A program made the position numbers and the translations under genes. DNA of 32,124 nt, taken from assembly GCA_045661365.1 (NCBI GenBank), contig JAZRFL010000072.1:1-32124 (forward strand), given 5' to 3'. Shown here in pieces: positions 23,477 to 31,385 of the stretch. This stretch comes from UMGS1484 sp045661365 (GTDB lineage: Bacteria > Bacillota > Clostridia > Oscillospirales > Acutalibacteraceae). The notes beneath the pieces were generated by a model that made no database searches, was not told the origin of the DNA, and saw only the letters and a program-made list of their open reading frames with translations. Numbering within the stretch: the first letter of the stretch is position 1; each line of letters begins with the position of its first letter.

Positions 23477-24412
23477 ATGAATGATTTGAGTATATCTTTG
23501 AAACGGGCAATGTGCAGCGTGGCGTTGCTGTTGGCGGCCTTTTTTTGGGGGACCACCTTTGTGGCTCAAAGCGATGCTGCTGAAGTGATTGATCCGTTTA
23601 CCTTCAACGGCATTCGCAGTATCATAGGCAGTGCTGTGTTGCTTCCGTTGGTTTTGTTGATCGGTCGCGCTCCCCGTGTTGAGGGAGAAGCCCCTACACC
23701 GATAAAAAAACAATGGTTCTATGGTTGTATTTGCGGTTGCTGTTTGTTTTTGGCAACCAATTTGCAACAAATCGGTATTGCCTATACCACCGCAGGAAAA
23801 TCGGGATTCGTTACGGCGCTGTACGTAGTACTGGTACCCGTGTTTGGGCTGGTCATATTCCGCAAAAAAAGTAGTTGGAACATTTGGCTGGCGGTGTTGT
23901 TATCTGCCGTCGGTTTGTACCTTTTGTGTGTGACCGAGGGGTTTACGGTACAGTTTGGTGACGGAATCACCTTCTTTTGCGCAATCGTGTTTGCCTTTCA
24001 TATTTTAGCGGTCGACAAGGTGTCTGACCGTATAGCAGGGGTCACTTTGTCTTGCATTCAGTTTTTTGTGTCGGGTTGTTTATCGCTGATCTGTATGGTG
24101 ATTTTTGAGGATCCCCAATGGTCGCAAATTCAGGCGGCGGCATTCCCGTTGTTATATGCGGGCGTTTTGAGTTGCGGTGTGGCATATACTTTGCAGATCG
24201 TCGGTCAAAAATATACCGATCCTACCATCGCTTCTATATTAATGAGCTTGGAGTCGGTGTTTGCGGTTTTGTCGGGATATTTGATTTTGGACGAGACCAT
24301 GACGTCTAACGAAAAAATCGGATGTTTGATTATGTTTGGTGCGATCTTGTTGGCACAAATTTCACCCCAATGGATGAAAAAACTGTGGCAACGCAGACGT
24401 AAAACAGCCTAA
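23477..24412 (+). CDS. EamA family (DMT) transporter
   Basis: A membrane protein of about 311 residues with ten hydrophobic helices in two EamA repeats. The first repeat opens with LLLAAFFWGTTFVAQ and the conserved FNGIRSIIG. The second has ILAVDKVSD and the C-terminal ILMSLESVFAVLSGYLILDE typical of drug/metabolite exporters and importers. The substrate is unknown. The open frame reaches up to 23438, but that is inside the promoter spacer, with transcription predicted to start near 23456. The first plausible start is therefore the ATG at 23477; the next is at 23510. No strong Shine-Dalgarno is visible, so the leader is short and initiation may be weak. The cohesin gene follows after 19 bases. 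Confidence 0.85.
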   Translation: MNDLSISLKRAMCSVALLLAAFFWGTTFVAQSDAAEVIDPFTFNGIRSIIGSAVLLPLVLLIGRAPRVEGEAPTPIKKQWFYGCICGCCLFLATNLQQIGIAYTTAGKSGFVTALYVVLVPVFGLVIFRKKSSWNIWLAVLLSAVGLYLLCVTEGFTVQFGDGITFFCAIVFAFHILAVDKVSDRIAGVTLSCIQFFVSGCLSLICMVIFEDPQWSQIQAAAFPLLYAGVLSCGVAYTLQIVGQKYTDPTIASILMSLESVFAVLSGYLILDETMTSNEKIGCLIMFGAILLAQISPQWMKKLWQRRRKTA

Positions 24413-24431
24413 ATAATAAGGAGTGTATTAT

Positions 24432-25034
24432 ATGAAAAGAAAATTGTTGTCTGTTCTTTTGTGTGTTGGTTTATGTATGGGGTTGATCGGTTGCGGTACT
24501 ACCGCGAACCAAACGACTACCGATCTTAACAATCCCTTAGCAGGCAGTTCTGCTCATGGCAATGTGAACGCCGAAAACGCCACCCAAAACGGCACGGTTC
24601 AAAGCAATGTTACGGTATCAACCGTGCCGGTTATGCCCAACAATTATGAGGTTACGGTAGGTTCGGTAGAAGCAACCCCCGGTCAAACGGTTACCGTGCC
24701 GGTCTCGATTAGTGCCAACGTAAACGTAGCCGCATTAACCTTGAACGTAACCTTTGATCCCTCGGTGCTGACCTACCAATCTTATGCCGACGGCGATGCG
24801 GTTTCGGGTGCTATGGGGTTAGGTAACGTGGCTAAAACCGGTGTTTTCACCTATGCCATGATCTCGTTAAATCCTTTGAACAAGGCGGGAAATCTGTTTA
24901 CGCTGACCTTTAAGGTCAACAACGACGCCAAACCGTCTACCACCCATTTGCAGTTGGAGCAAATTACGTTTAGCGATGAAAATAATAACACGATTCCTGT
25001 TTCTTTGTACAGTGGTTCGGTTATTATAAAATAA
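24432..25034 (+). CDS. Lipoprotein with a single cohesin domain
   Basis: A 200-residue exported protein. Residues 1-20 are a lipoprotein signal peptide with lipobox LIGC (Cys21). An Asn/Thr/Ser-rich linker runs to ~residue 72. One cohesin-type beta-sandwich domain then fills the rest, visible as VTVGSVEATPGQTVTVPVSI, an ALTLNVTFDPSVLTY core, a GVFTYAMISL strand and a final LYSGSVIIK strand. Cohesins bind dockerins, so this would place one dockerin receptor on the outer membrane leaflet. AAGGAG (24418-24423) precedes the ATG by 8 bases. It sits 19 bases after the EamA gene with no visible promoter of its own. The domain call is by eye and needs structure prediction; a related carrier domain is the main alternative. 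Confidence 0.8.
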   Translation: MKRKLLSVLLCVGLCMGLIGCGTTANQTTTDLNNPLAGSSAHGNVNAENATQNGTVQSNVTVSTVPVMPNNYEVTVGSVEATPGQTVTVPVSISANVNVAALTLNVTFDPSVLTYQSYADGDAVSGAMGLGNVAKTGVFTYAMISLNPLNKAGNLFTLTFKVNNDAKPSTTHLQLEQITFSDENNNTIPVSLYSGSVIIK

Positions 25035-25057
25035 AAAGGGAAATTTTGTTAAAACAG

Positions 25058-25086
25058 TAGACTTTTTCAGGGACCTGTTGTATAAT
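25058..25086 (+). promoter_or_regulatory. Promoter of the dehydrogenase-transaldolase operon
   Basis: -35 TAGACT (25058-25063), 17-base spacer, perfect -10 TATAAT (25081-25086), about 40 bases before the ATG at 25127. Confidence 0.6.
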
Positions 25087-25126
25087 AAAATTTGGTGAAA
25101 ATATTTTGTTAAAAGAAGGTATAAAC

Positions 25127-26392
25127 ATGAAAACGAAAGCAGTCAGAATTTATGGCGAAAACGATCTTCGCTTAGAAGAATTTGAATTGCCGGCTTTGAA
25201 AGAGGACGAAATCCTGTTAAAGGTTGTTTCCGACAGTATTTGCATGTCTTCTTATAAAGCCGCTATCCAAGGGGCAAAGCACAAGCGTGTACCCAACGAC
25301 GTAGCCGAAAACCCCACCATCATCGGGCATGAATTTTGCGGTGAAATTGCCGAAGTCGGCGCTTATTGGAAAGATCAATACACCGTTGGTGAAAAAGTAA
25401 CCATTCAACCCGCATTGAACGATCCTTCCGACATTTACGCCGCTCCCGGGTATTCTTTTCAGTATATCGGCGGTGACGCTACCTATGTTATCGTTCCCCG
25501 CAAGGTAATCGAATTCGGTTGCTTGCTGAAATTCAGCGGTGACGCTTTCTTCTATGGTTCTTTGTCCGAACCCGTTGCTTGCGTGATCGGTGGTTATCAT
25601 ACCAACTGGCACAATATCCCCGGTCAATATGCTCATAAAATGGATATTGTCCCCGGCGGTAAAATGGCAATCCTTGCCGGTGCAGGCCCCATGGGCTTGG
25701 GCGCTATCGACTATGCTATCCATCGTGATATGCATCCTTCTTTGTTGGTAGTAACCGACGTAGACGATGCTCGTCTGGCTCGTGCCGCTTCTATCTATAC
25801 GGTAGAAGAAGCCGCTAAATACGGTGTGGAACTCCACTACGTAAACACCGGCAAAATGGAAGATCCCGTGGCAGGGCTTCGCGAACTCACCGGTGGTAAG
25901 GGCTATGACGACGTGTTTGTATATGCTCCCGTAAAACCCGTTGTGGAACAAGGTTCTTCTATTCTCGGTCACGACGGTTGCCTCAACTTCTTTGCAGGTC
26001 CCACCAACACCGCATTTGCCGCTGAATTCAACTTCTACAACGTGCACTACGATACCACCCACGTAGCAGGTAGCTCGGGTAGTAACTTAGACGACTTGTT
26101 CGAAGCTTTGTCCATGATGTCCTGCGGCAAGATCAATCCCGCCTCCATGGTAACCCACGTTGGCGGTTTGGATTCTGTTGTGGAAACCACCTTAAATCTG
26201 CCCAAGATCCCCGGCGGTAAAAAACTCATTTATACCCATATTTCCATGCCTTTGATTGCTATCGACGATTTGGCTGAATTGGGCAAAAACGATCCCATGT
26301 ATGCCAAATTGGCAGAATTGGTTGCCGCTAACAACGGCTTGTGGAGTGCCGAAGCAGAAAAATATCTGCTTGCCAACGCAAAAGCTCTGTAA
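25127..26392 (+). CDS. Zinc-dependent medium-chain dehydrogenase (sorbose-1-phosphate reductase-like)
   Basis: A 421-residue medium-chain alcohol dehydrogenase. Catalytic zinc ligands Cys39, His68 and Glu69 are in place (SICMSS and IIGHEFCGE). The four-cysteine structural zinc lobe is absent. The Rossmann motif is AILAGAGPMGLG. The long C-terminal half and the absent structural zinc recall the L-sorbose-1-phosphate reductase/sorbitol-6-phosphate-type group, which interconverts a keto- and hexitol phosphate with NAD(P)H; the exact substrate is not certain. Codon use is strongly biased (GAA, GGT, AAA, GCC/GCT), suggesting high expression. The ATG at 25127 follows AGAAGG; an in-frame TTG at 25106 is rejected. 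It is 49 bases before the transaldolase. Confidence 0.8.
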   Translation: MKTKAVRIYGENDLRLEEFELPALKEDEILLKVVSDSICMSSYKAAIQGAKHKRVPNDVAENPTIIGHEFCGEIAEVGAYWKDQYTVGEKVTIQPALNDPSDIYAAPGYSFQYIGGDATYVIVPRKVIEFGCLLKFSGDAFFYGSLSEPVACVIGGYHTNWHNIPGQYAHKMDIVPGGKMAILAGAGPMGLGAIDYAIHRDMHPSLLVVTDVDDARLARAASIYTVEEAAKYGVELHYVNTGKMEDPVAGLRELTGGKGYDDVFVYAPVKPVVEQGSSILGHDGCLNFFAGPTNTAFAAEFNFYNVHYDTTHVAGSSGSNLDDLFEALSMMSCGKINPASMVTHVGGLDSVVETTLNLPKIPGGKKLIYTHISMPLIAIDDLAELGKNDPMYAKLAELVAANNGLWSAEAEKYLLANAKAL

Positions 26393-26441
26393 ACTCATAA
26401 CCAACCTCACTTGAGGTACTATAAATTTGGAGGAAATCAAA

Positions 26442-27098
26442 ATGAAAATCTTTTTGGACAGCGCACATATCGAAGACGTAAAAAAAGCTTATGATATGGG
26501 TGCCATTTCCGGTGTTACCACCAACCCCACCATCATTTCTCGTGAAGGTCAAAAATTCGAAGAATTGTTGGATCAAATTACCGCTATCATGACCGACGGT
26601 CCCGTATTTGCCGAAGTTTTGGCTGTAGAATCCGAAGGCATGATCAAAGAAGGTATGGAACTGTGGAACAAATACCAAGATAAAAACATCGTGGTAAAGA
26701 TCCCCGCCATCCCCGAAGGCTTCAAAGCTGTAAAAGCTTTGTCCGCTCAAGGCGTTCGCGTTTGCGTAACTGTTGTTTACTCTGCTGTTCAAGCTCTGCT
26801 TGCCGCTAACGCAGGTGCTATGTACGTTGCTCCCTTTGTTGGCCGTATGGACGACATCGGTGAAAACGGTTTGAACTTAGCTGCCGAAATTCGCGAAATT
26901 TTCGACGCTCAAGGCATTGAAACCCAAATCATCGCCGCTTCTGTTCGTCATCCTGTTCACGTTACCGAATTGGCAAAAATGGGCGTAGATATCGCCACCA
27001 TGCCTTTCAAAGTAATTCAACAAATGGCTACCAACCCCAACACTGCAAAAGCAGTTGACGGGTTCCTCAAAGACTGGGAAAAAGTGCCCAAGGAATAA
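26442..27098 (+). CDS. Transaldolase-like fructose-6-phosphate aldolase
   Basis: A 218-residue class I aldolase of the small transaldolase/FSA family, which is shorter than classical transaldolase. Motifs are FLDSAHIEDVKKA (start), GVTTNPTII (residues 24-32), the Schiff-base lysine Lys86 in VVKIPAIPEG, YVAPFVGRMDDIG and the C-terminal IIAASVRHPVHV and ATMPF. It cleaves or forms fructose 6-phosphate or sedoheptulose 7-phosphate; whether it is FSA or a short transaldolase cannot be decided by eye. It has GGAGGAAA at 26429-26436. Like the dehydrogenase upstream, it has strongly biased codons. The two likely form one sugar-phosphate operon ending in a terminator. Confidence 0.9.
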   Translation: MKIFLDSAHIEDVKKAYDMGAISGVTTNPTIISREGQKFEELLDQITAIMTDGPVFAEVLAVESEGMIKEGMELWNKYQDKNIVVKIPAIPEGFKAVKALSAQGVRVCVTVVYSAVQALLAANAGAMYVAPFVGRMDDIGENGLNLAAEIREIFDAQGIETQIIAASVRHPVHVTELAKMGVDIATMPFKVIQQMATNPNTAKAVDGFLKDWEKVPKE

Positions 27099-27110
27099 TT
27101 CATGCATAAT

Positions 27111-27145
27111 AAAAGAGCAATCTCAAGCGAGATTGCTCTTTTTTT
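27111..27145 (+). terminator. Terminator after the transaldolase
   Basis: A 14-bp perfect stem (27111-27124 with 27129-27142), loop AAGC, then a T-run. The stem core GAGCAATCTC is shared with the terminator at 29267-29302. Confidence 0.92.
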
Positions 27146-27202
27146 GTTACTTGGTGAGAAAATTCTTGTTTTGATGTGTTTAATAGGTAGATAAGATAGT
27201 AA

Positions 27203-27231
27203 TTGACTTTAAATGAAGATTATGGTAAAAT
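27203..27231 (+). promoter_or_regulatory. Promoter of the LRR protein gene at 27269
   Basis: -35 TTGACT (27203-27208), 17-base spacer, -10 TAAAAT (27226-27231) with an upstream TGG (extended -10). Confidence 0.75.
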
Positions 27232-27268
27232 AACATTGTAAAATGTTAAATGAAAGGCGGCGAAGATT

Positions 27269-29251
27269 ATGACAAAACGAATGATTGGGGTAATAATGGT
27301 ACTTACAATGGTGTTGCTGTGTTTTTCTATTCCGGCAAATGCTTTATCACCTGCTCCGGAGCGATACCAGAGTGGGGAAATATACTATCGCACAAACTGG
27401 ACTAACTATGCGTGGTTGTCCGGTTTTGCAACCGATAAAGCTACTGTCGTTTTACCTAAAACGATCGATGGGTACAATATTCTTGAAATGGAATCCATGT
27501 TGGAAATTAGTGATAAGACCTCCCATATCAAGGTAGCTGACGATAACTTAATGTTTGAGGATATCGATGGTATTGTTTACGATGAATCACGAACGATCTT
27601 GCGCCGTGTACCGGTCGGCCGTTCCGGTCATATAACCATTCCGGAAGGGGTGGAACAAATCAGTGAATATGCTCTTTATGAATGCAAAAAAGTTACGAGC
27701 GTAACGTTGCCTAAAAGTTTGAAGGAAATAGGAAGCAGTGCTTTTTGGGGTTGTACTTCTCTTAAAAAAATCACAATTCCGGAGAATGTGGAATCCATAG
27801 GCAGAAGTTGTTTTGACCAATGCAATTCGCTTGAAGAGATTCAATTTAAAAACGAGGATTTTGAATGCCAGTATAATATGTTTGGTGATATCCCCTATAC
27901 AAGGAATATTTGTAAATGGGAGAATGGTGCCTGTTATATGGGTGACCATTTGGTAAAAACCAATGATCAACTTCCGGCTGATTTTGTCATAAAAGAAGGT
28001 ACGCGAGTAATTGAAGAAAATGTCATTTCGTATGCTCAGCGTGCTCGGTTACAAACAGTTTATATACCCGATAGCGTTGAAGAAATACAATGGAACGCCT
28101 TTTCCCAGTGTATAAATTTACGAGAGATTCGTATGCCTGAAAAAGGTTGCAACATTGAAGATGGGGCTTTTTACTCAACAGCGTATTATGAAAATGCTTC
28201 CAATTGGCAAGATGGTCAATTATATATCGGAAACCATTTAATATTTGCCGGACCCAACGATTTGGTTCGGGATGGAACCCTGTCTATTGCCGGCGGTGCA
28301 CTTAAATCAAAACAAGTATACAGTAATCTCAGAATACCCAAATCGGTAACCCATATTTCTGAAAATCTGCGCGGCTTTCAGGCTGAGGTGTACAATATTA
28401 TCTTGTACCAGGGAAATGATCATTTTCAAGTTATAGATGGCGTGCTGTATCGAAAAGCAGACCATACACTCTTGCTTGCACCTTGTGGTATTACCGAGGT
28501 AAACGTGTTGGCGGGAACCAAAACGATCGCTTCGGTTGCATTTCAGGGATGTAAAGAACTTGAGCGGATTACTTTGCCCAACTCCTTAGAAACCATTCAG
28601 AGTTATGCTTTTGCTGAATGCTCAAAGTTGGAACAAATTCAATTGCCGGATTCATTGAAAATAATGGATGAAAATGCATTCTACCAAGCGGGCGCAATAA
28701 AAAATCTCACTATTCCCAAAGATTTGAAAAATGGTTTCGGATTCAGTTCACTCAATCAAATCGAAACGCTTAAGTATTCTCATGGTGTACAGCGAATGGA
28801 ATTGGTTGGTTCCGTGTATAAATTGAAAACAATCGACGTTCCTTATACCGTTCGAGCAATTTCGGCAGATTTTTTCCATGGTGATTTCACCTTGTTGGTT
28901 GCCAGCAACTCCTTTGCTTTGGAATTCGCCAAGGCATACAACATTCCGTATCAGATCAACAAAGAAGGTCCCAAGCCTGTGGAATCCAAGCCTCAGCCAA
29001 AACCCACGGCCAGCTCCAAAGCGGAATCGCAGGTATCGGTACCGTCGGTGGTTACTCCCGTTGAGAGCAATGTAACCCCCACCGATACCGCCATCGATAC
29101 CGCCATCGATACCGCCACCGATACCCCTACCGACCGCAGTGGTGTTGGCGGCGGATGGATCTGGTTTGCTGTGGGCGGAGGCGTAGTCTTGGCCGCCGCT
29201 GGAGCGGGCTGGTGGCTGTACCAAAAGAAAAAGTCTCCCAAAACCAAATAA
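27269..29251 (+). CDS. BspA-type leucine-rich repeat surface protein with C-terminal membrane anchor
   Basis: A 660-residue surface protein. Residues 1-26 are a signal peptide (end near ANA). Most of the protein is made of irregular LRR_5 (BspA-type) repeats, with units such as SVTLPKSLKEIGSSAFWGC and RITLPNSLETIQSYAFAEC. The repeats are interrupted by two longer, unusual islands with NWQDGQLYIGNHL. A Pro/Lys/Ser/Thr stalk (from about residue 570) includes a TDTAID tandem. A single membrane helix (about 632-653) and a basic tail KKKSPKTK follow. It is thus an anchored surface protein, with a likely role in adhesion or binding; the ligand is unknown. GAAAGGCGG precedes the ATG, with a clear promoter upstream. 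No sortase motif is present. Confidence 0.87.
   Translation: MTKRMIGVIMVLTMVLLCFSIPANALSPAPERYQSGEIYYRTNWTNYAWLSGFATDKATVVLPKTIDGYNILEMESMLEISDKTSHIKVADDNLMFEDIDGIVYDESRTILRRVPVGRSGHITIPEGVEQISEYALYECKKVTSVTLPKSLKEIGSSAFWGCTSLKKITIPENVESIGRSCFDQCNSLEEIQFKNEDFECQYNMFGDIPYTRNICKWENGACYMGDHLVKTNDQLPADFVIKEGTRVIEENVISYAQRARLQTVYIPDSVEEIQWNAFSQCINLREIRMPEKGCNIEDGAFYSTAYYENASNWQDGQLYIGNHLIFAGPNDLVRDGTLSIAGGALKSKQVYSNLRIPKSVTHISENLRGFQAEVYNIILYQGNDHFQVIDGVLYRKADHTLLLAPCGITEVNVLAGTKTIASVAFQGCKELERITLPNSLETIQSYAFAECSKLEQIQLPDSLKIMDENAFYQAGAIKNLTIPKDLKNGFGFSSLNQIETLKYSHGVQRMELVGSVYKLKTIDVPYTVRAISADFFHGDFTLLVASNSFALEFAKAYNIPYQINKEGPKPVESKPQPKPTASSKAESQVSVPSVVTPVESNVTPTDTAIDTAIDTATDTPTDRSGVGGGWIWFAVGGGVVLAAAGAGWWLYQKKKSPKTK
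29081..29128 (+). repeat. 12-bp tandem repeat inside the LRR protein gene (four units)
   Basis: Four 12-bp units (29081, 29093, 29105, 29117; units two and three identical) of the pattern RYCGATACCGCC encode the Thr/Asp/Ala-rich stalk just before the membrane helix. A fifth, degenerate unit starts at 29129. Confidence 0.85.
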
Positions 29252-29266
29252 ATCGCTTACTAAACC

Positions 29267-29302
29267 AAACGAGCAATCTCAACGGAGATTGCTCGTTTTT
29301 TT
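29267..29302 (+). terminator. Terminator after the LRR protein gene at 27269
   Basis: A 14-bp stem (29267-29280 with 29285-29298), loop AACG, followed by a T-run. Its core arms are identical to those of the terminator at 27111. Confidence 0.92.
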
Positions 29303-29341
29303 GATAACAAAAGACTTGGATGTCATTTTGCGTGGTTTAGG

Positions 29342-29442
29342 TTACCGGTCAACTGAGACACGTTTTCTCTGCTGAAACTTGTCACTGCATTTTGGGCAAT
29401 GAATGTTTTTAAATCATTTGCTACACTGCAAACATCGTATGT
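29342..29442 (-). pseudogene. Degraded zinc-ribbon remnant downstream of the small zinc-ribbon gene
   Basis: After the stop of the gene ending at 29443, the minus strand in a shifted frame reads RCLQCSK, then TGA (29416-29414), then FKNIHCPKCSDKFQQRKR and a stop at 29344-29342. This gives four cysteines with C-x2-C-x9-C-x2-C spacing, counting the stop as a residue, the pattern of a second zinc ribbon. It looks like a former double-ribbon C-terminus broken by a frameshift and a stop. A stop codon here could also mean chance similarity, so confidence is moderate. Confidence 0.4.
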
Positions 29443-29841
29443 TTAAATAAATCGAGCACCACAAGAGTGACAATAGATTTGCGTATCTGTTACGTTGGCA
29501 CCGCAGTTATCGCAAATTACTAATGTTTGATCATTGCTTGTTGATTTTTCATCTTTTGGGGGATTTTGAACATTTACTTCCCGAGTGGAACGGATCGTTC
29601 CGCATATGATAAGTACCCCTCCCACAAACAACAGGATGGGGGAGGCGATTTCAAAGAACTCTGCAGATGCTCGCGCAGTTTTTATATCACTCTCCACTTT
29701 TTCTGGGAAAAGAAAATATTCTACTGGAGGCCTGTTTTTGGCATTTTCGGCTTCTTCTTCAAAATAATTCACCAAGAAAAAACCGATAATTCCTATTATT
29801 AAAACAATAGTTCCCCAAATTATCAAACGATTTTTATGCAT
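29443..29841 (-). CDS. Small membrane protein with C-terminal zinc ribbon
   Basis: A 132-residue protein with two membrane helices (about residues 6-27 and 61-83), an acidic loop between them, and a cytoplasmic tail ending in a zinc ribbon, CDNCG...CHSCG (Cys110, Cys113, Cys124, Cys127). No named family recognised beyond the zinc-ribbon type. I chose the ATG at 29841 because AAAGGAG lies 8 bases upstream; a longer frame to 29859 adds six residues without a ribosome site. It follows the LRR-zinc-ribbon gene by 43 bases on the same strand and shares its ribbon style, so the two are probably one operon. Confidence 0.75.
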   Translation of the reverse strand: MHKNRLIIWGTIVLIIGIIGFFLVNYFEEEAENAKNRPPVEYFLFPEKVESDIKTARASAEFFEIASPILLFVGGVLIICGTIRSTREVNVQNPPKDEKSTSNDQTLVICDNCGANVTDTQIYCHSCGARFI

Positions 29842-29884
29842 GAATGAAACTCCTTTCAATTTCTCTAAAAAAGTTATATTTGTG

Positions 29885-31336
29885 CTACCGCAAGCTGTGT
29901 CCGCATTTTCCGCAAAAGACGGCGTTGGGTGTGATAGAGGCGCCGCAGTTGGGGCAAGTAGTTATTTGTGTTGCGACACCGGGTTCATCTTCAACTGCCG
30001 GCGGATAGGTTCTGCTTTTTTTCTTTAATACTAAAAACAAAACGAAGCCAATTATTAAGAGTAGCAGGAGACCACCAATTATAAACCATAAGCTATATGC
30101 CACCATAAATGACTCTTCCGCAGGTGTGGATCCTTGATTGAGTGTTGTGGCCGGTTGTACGGAAGATTGTGAAATAGGGCTATTTGCCGGAATGTCTTGG
30201 ATGCTTGGTTCGGATGGGGTTCCTTGCGGGGGATACTTTTCAGCCAAATAGGTATTCATTTGTTCTTGTGTTAAGGCGGTGAAGGGGATACCATTTTCGA
30301 TGCAATATTGTTCAGTTGTAGAACCGGCTAATCCACGCATGGAAAAGTTTGGGGAAGCAGTTTCCATGACATCATCTAAGTAGCCAAATGCATAGAATCC
30401 TAAGGTTGTTATAGGATTGGGGATTGTTACGGTAGTCAATTTATCACAACCTTCAAATGCGCGATCTCGTATTTCTGTTACACTATCCGGAATGATGACT
30501 GAGGTTAAGTTGGAACAACCGCGAAATGAGGTATTATCAATAATATTAACACCTGGCTGAATAGTAACAGACGTCAAATTCTGACAGCCGTAAAATGCAG
30601 AGTCTGCTATGGTATCAACACTACCTGGTATGCTTACATCTTGCAATGCTGTACACCAGAAAAAAGCGTCTTCTTCGATGGTTGTTATACCATCTTGCAT
30701 AACCAAAGTGGATAAGTTTTTGCAACTATCGAAAGCGCGTTCTCGTATAATAGAAACACTGCCTGGAATTGTTATGGAGCACAGATTATTACAATCTGCA
30801 AAAGCTTTGCTTGCAATAGTAATAACGCTATTGGGGATGGTATAGGAAGTATCTATTTTGCTTTGTGGGTAGCAGATTAATGTGGATTGTTCGCGATTGA
30901 ATAAAACTCCATCCATTGATGAATAAGAGGAATTGTTGGATGAAATGATCATTTCACAACTGAAAGCTTGTTTGCCAATGGCTGTGACACTATCAGGAAT
31001 TGTTACTTTTTTTAAACTTTGGCATCCATAAAATGCATTGTCACCAATTATTTTGATACTGTTTGGGATGGTTACGTCGGTAAGATAGGGACAATTCATT
31101 AACGCTTTGGCTTCAATCGCTGTAACAGGGAAGCCACCTATAGTTGAGGGAATGGTTAACTGTCCTTTTATTCTTCCGTCATGGTCCCCGTTTTTCGGAC
31201 CGGTAACGATCGCAGTACCGTTAACGATTTCAAATTCGAGCATGTCATTGCTTAGCTCAATCGCAGATACGCTCAATCCTCCCATGGACAGTATTAACAA
31301 CACAGCGACAAGCAAACAGCATAACCATTTTTTCAT
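29885..31336 (-). CDS. LRR surface protein with membrane helix and cytoplasmic zinc ribbon
   Basis: A 483-residue protein. The signal peptide is residues 1-25. About ten BspA-type LRR_5 units (~60-320) follow, such as VTIPDSVTEIRDRAFEGC. A Ser/Pro/Gln/Thr linker comes next, then a membrane helix of about 25 residues (~405-432) and a C-terminal zinc ribbon CPNCG...CGKCG (Cys461, 464, 475, 478). Topology should place the LRR outside and the ribbon inside, an arrangement suited to signal or complex assembly across the membrane; no function is known. The start at 31336 follows AGGAGG. The 5' leader is long and structured (see findings). Confidence 0.87.
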   Translation of the reverse strand: MKKWLCCLLVAVLLILSMGGLSVSAIELSNDMLEFEIVNGTAIVTGPKNGDHDGRIKGQLTIPSTIGGFPVTAIEAKALMNCPYLTDVTIPNSIKIIGDNAFYGCQSLKKVTIPDSVTAIGKQAFSCEMIISSNNSSYSSMDGVLFNREQSTLICYPQSKIDTSYTIPNSVITIASKAFADCNNLCSITIPGSVSIIRERAFDSCKNLSTLVMQDGITTIEEDAFFWCTALQDVSIPGSVDTIADSAFYGCQNLTSVTIQPGVNIIDNTSFRGCSNLTSVIIPDSVTEIRDRAFEGCDKLTTVTIPNPITTLGFYAFGYLDDVMETASPNFSMRGLAGSTTEQYCIENGIPFTALTQEQMNTYLAEKYPPQGTPSEPSIQDIPANSPISQSSVQPATTLNQGSTPAEESFMVAYSLWFIIGGLLLLLIIGFVLFLVLKKKSRTYPPAVEDEPGVATQITTCPNCGASITPNAVFCGKCGHSLR

Positions 31337-31360
31337 AATTTTTCCTCCTAAAATAAAAAA

Positions 31361-31385
31361 GTGTGTGCAACACAAGGTCACACAC
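31361..31385 (-). terminator. Terminator-like hairpin just before the LRR gene's ribosome site
   Basis: On the minus strand, GTGTGTG (31385-31379) pairs with CACACAC (31367-31361). It is followed by a six-base U-run (31360-31355), then U-rich sequence and AGGAGG. It would act as an attenuator in the leader of the LRR operon. Confidence 0.5.

Noticed and set aside
25217..26062. Minus-strand open frame of 281 residues
   Set aside because: Antisense to the strongly codon-biased dehydrogenase gene; such bias creates long shadow frames.
27111..29302. Repeated palindromes considered as CRISPR or transposon ends
   Set aside because: Only two copies, each a normal terminator with a U-run, and no cas gene or transposase is present.
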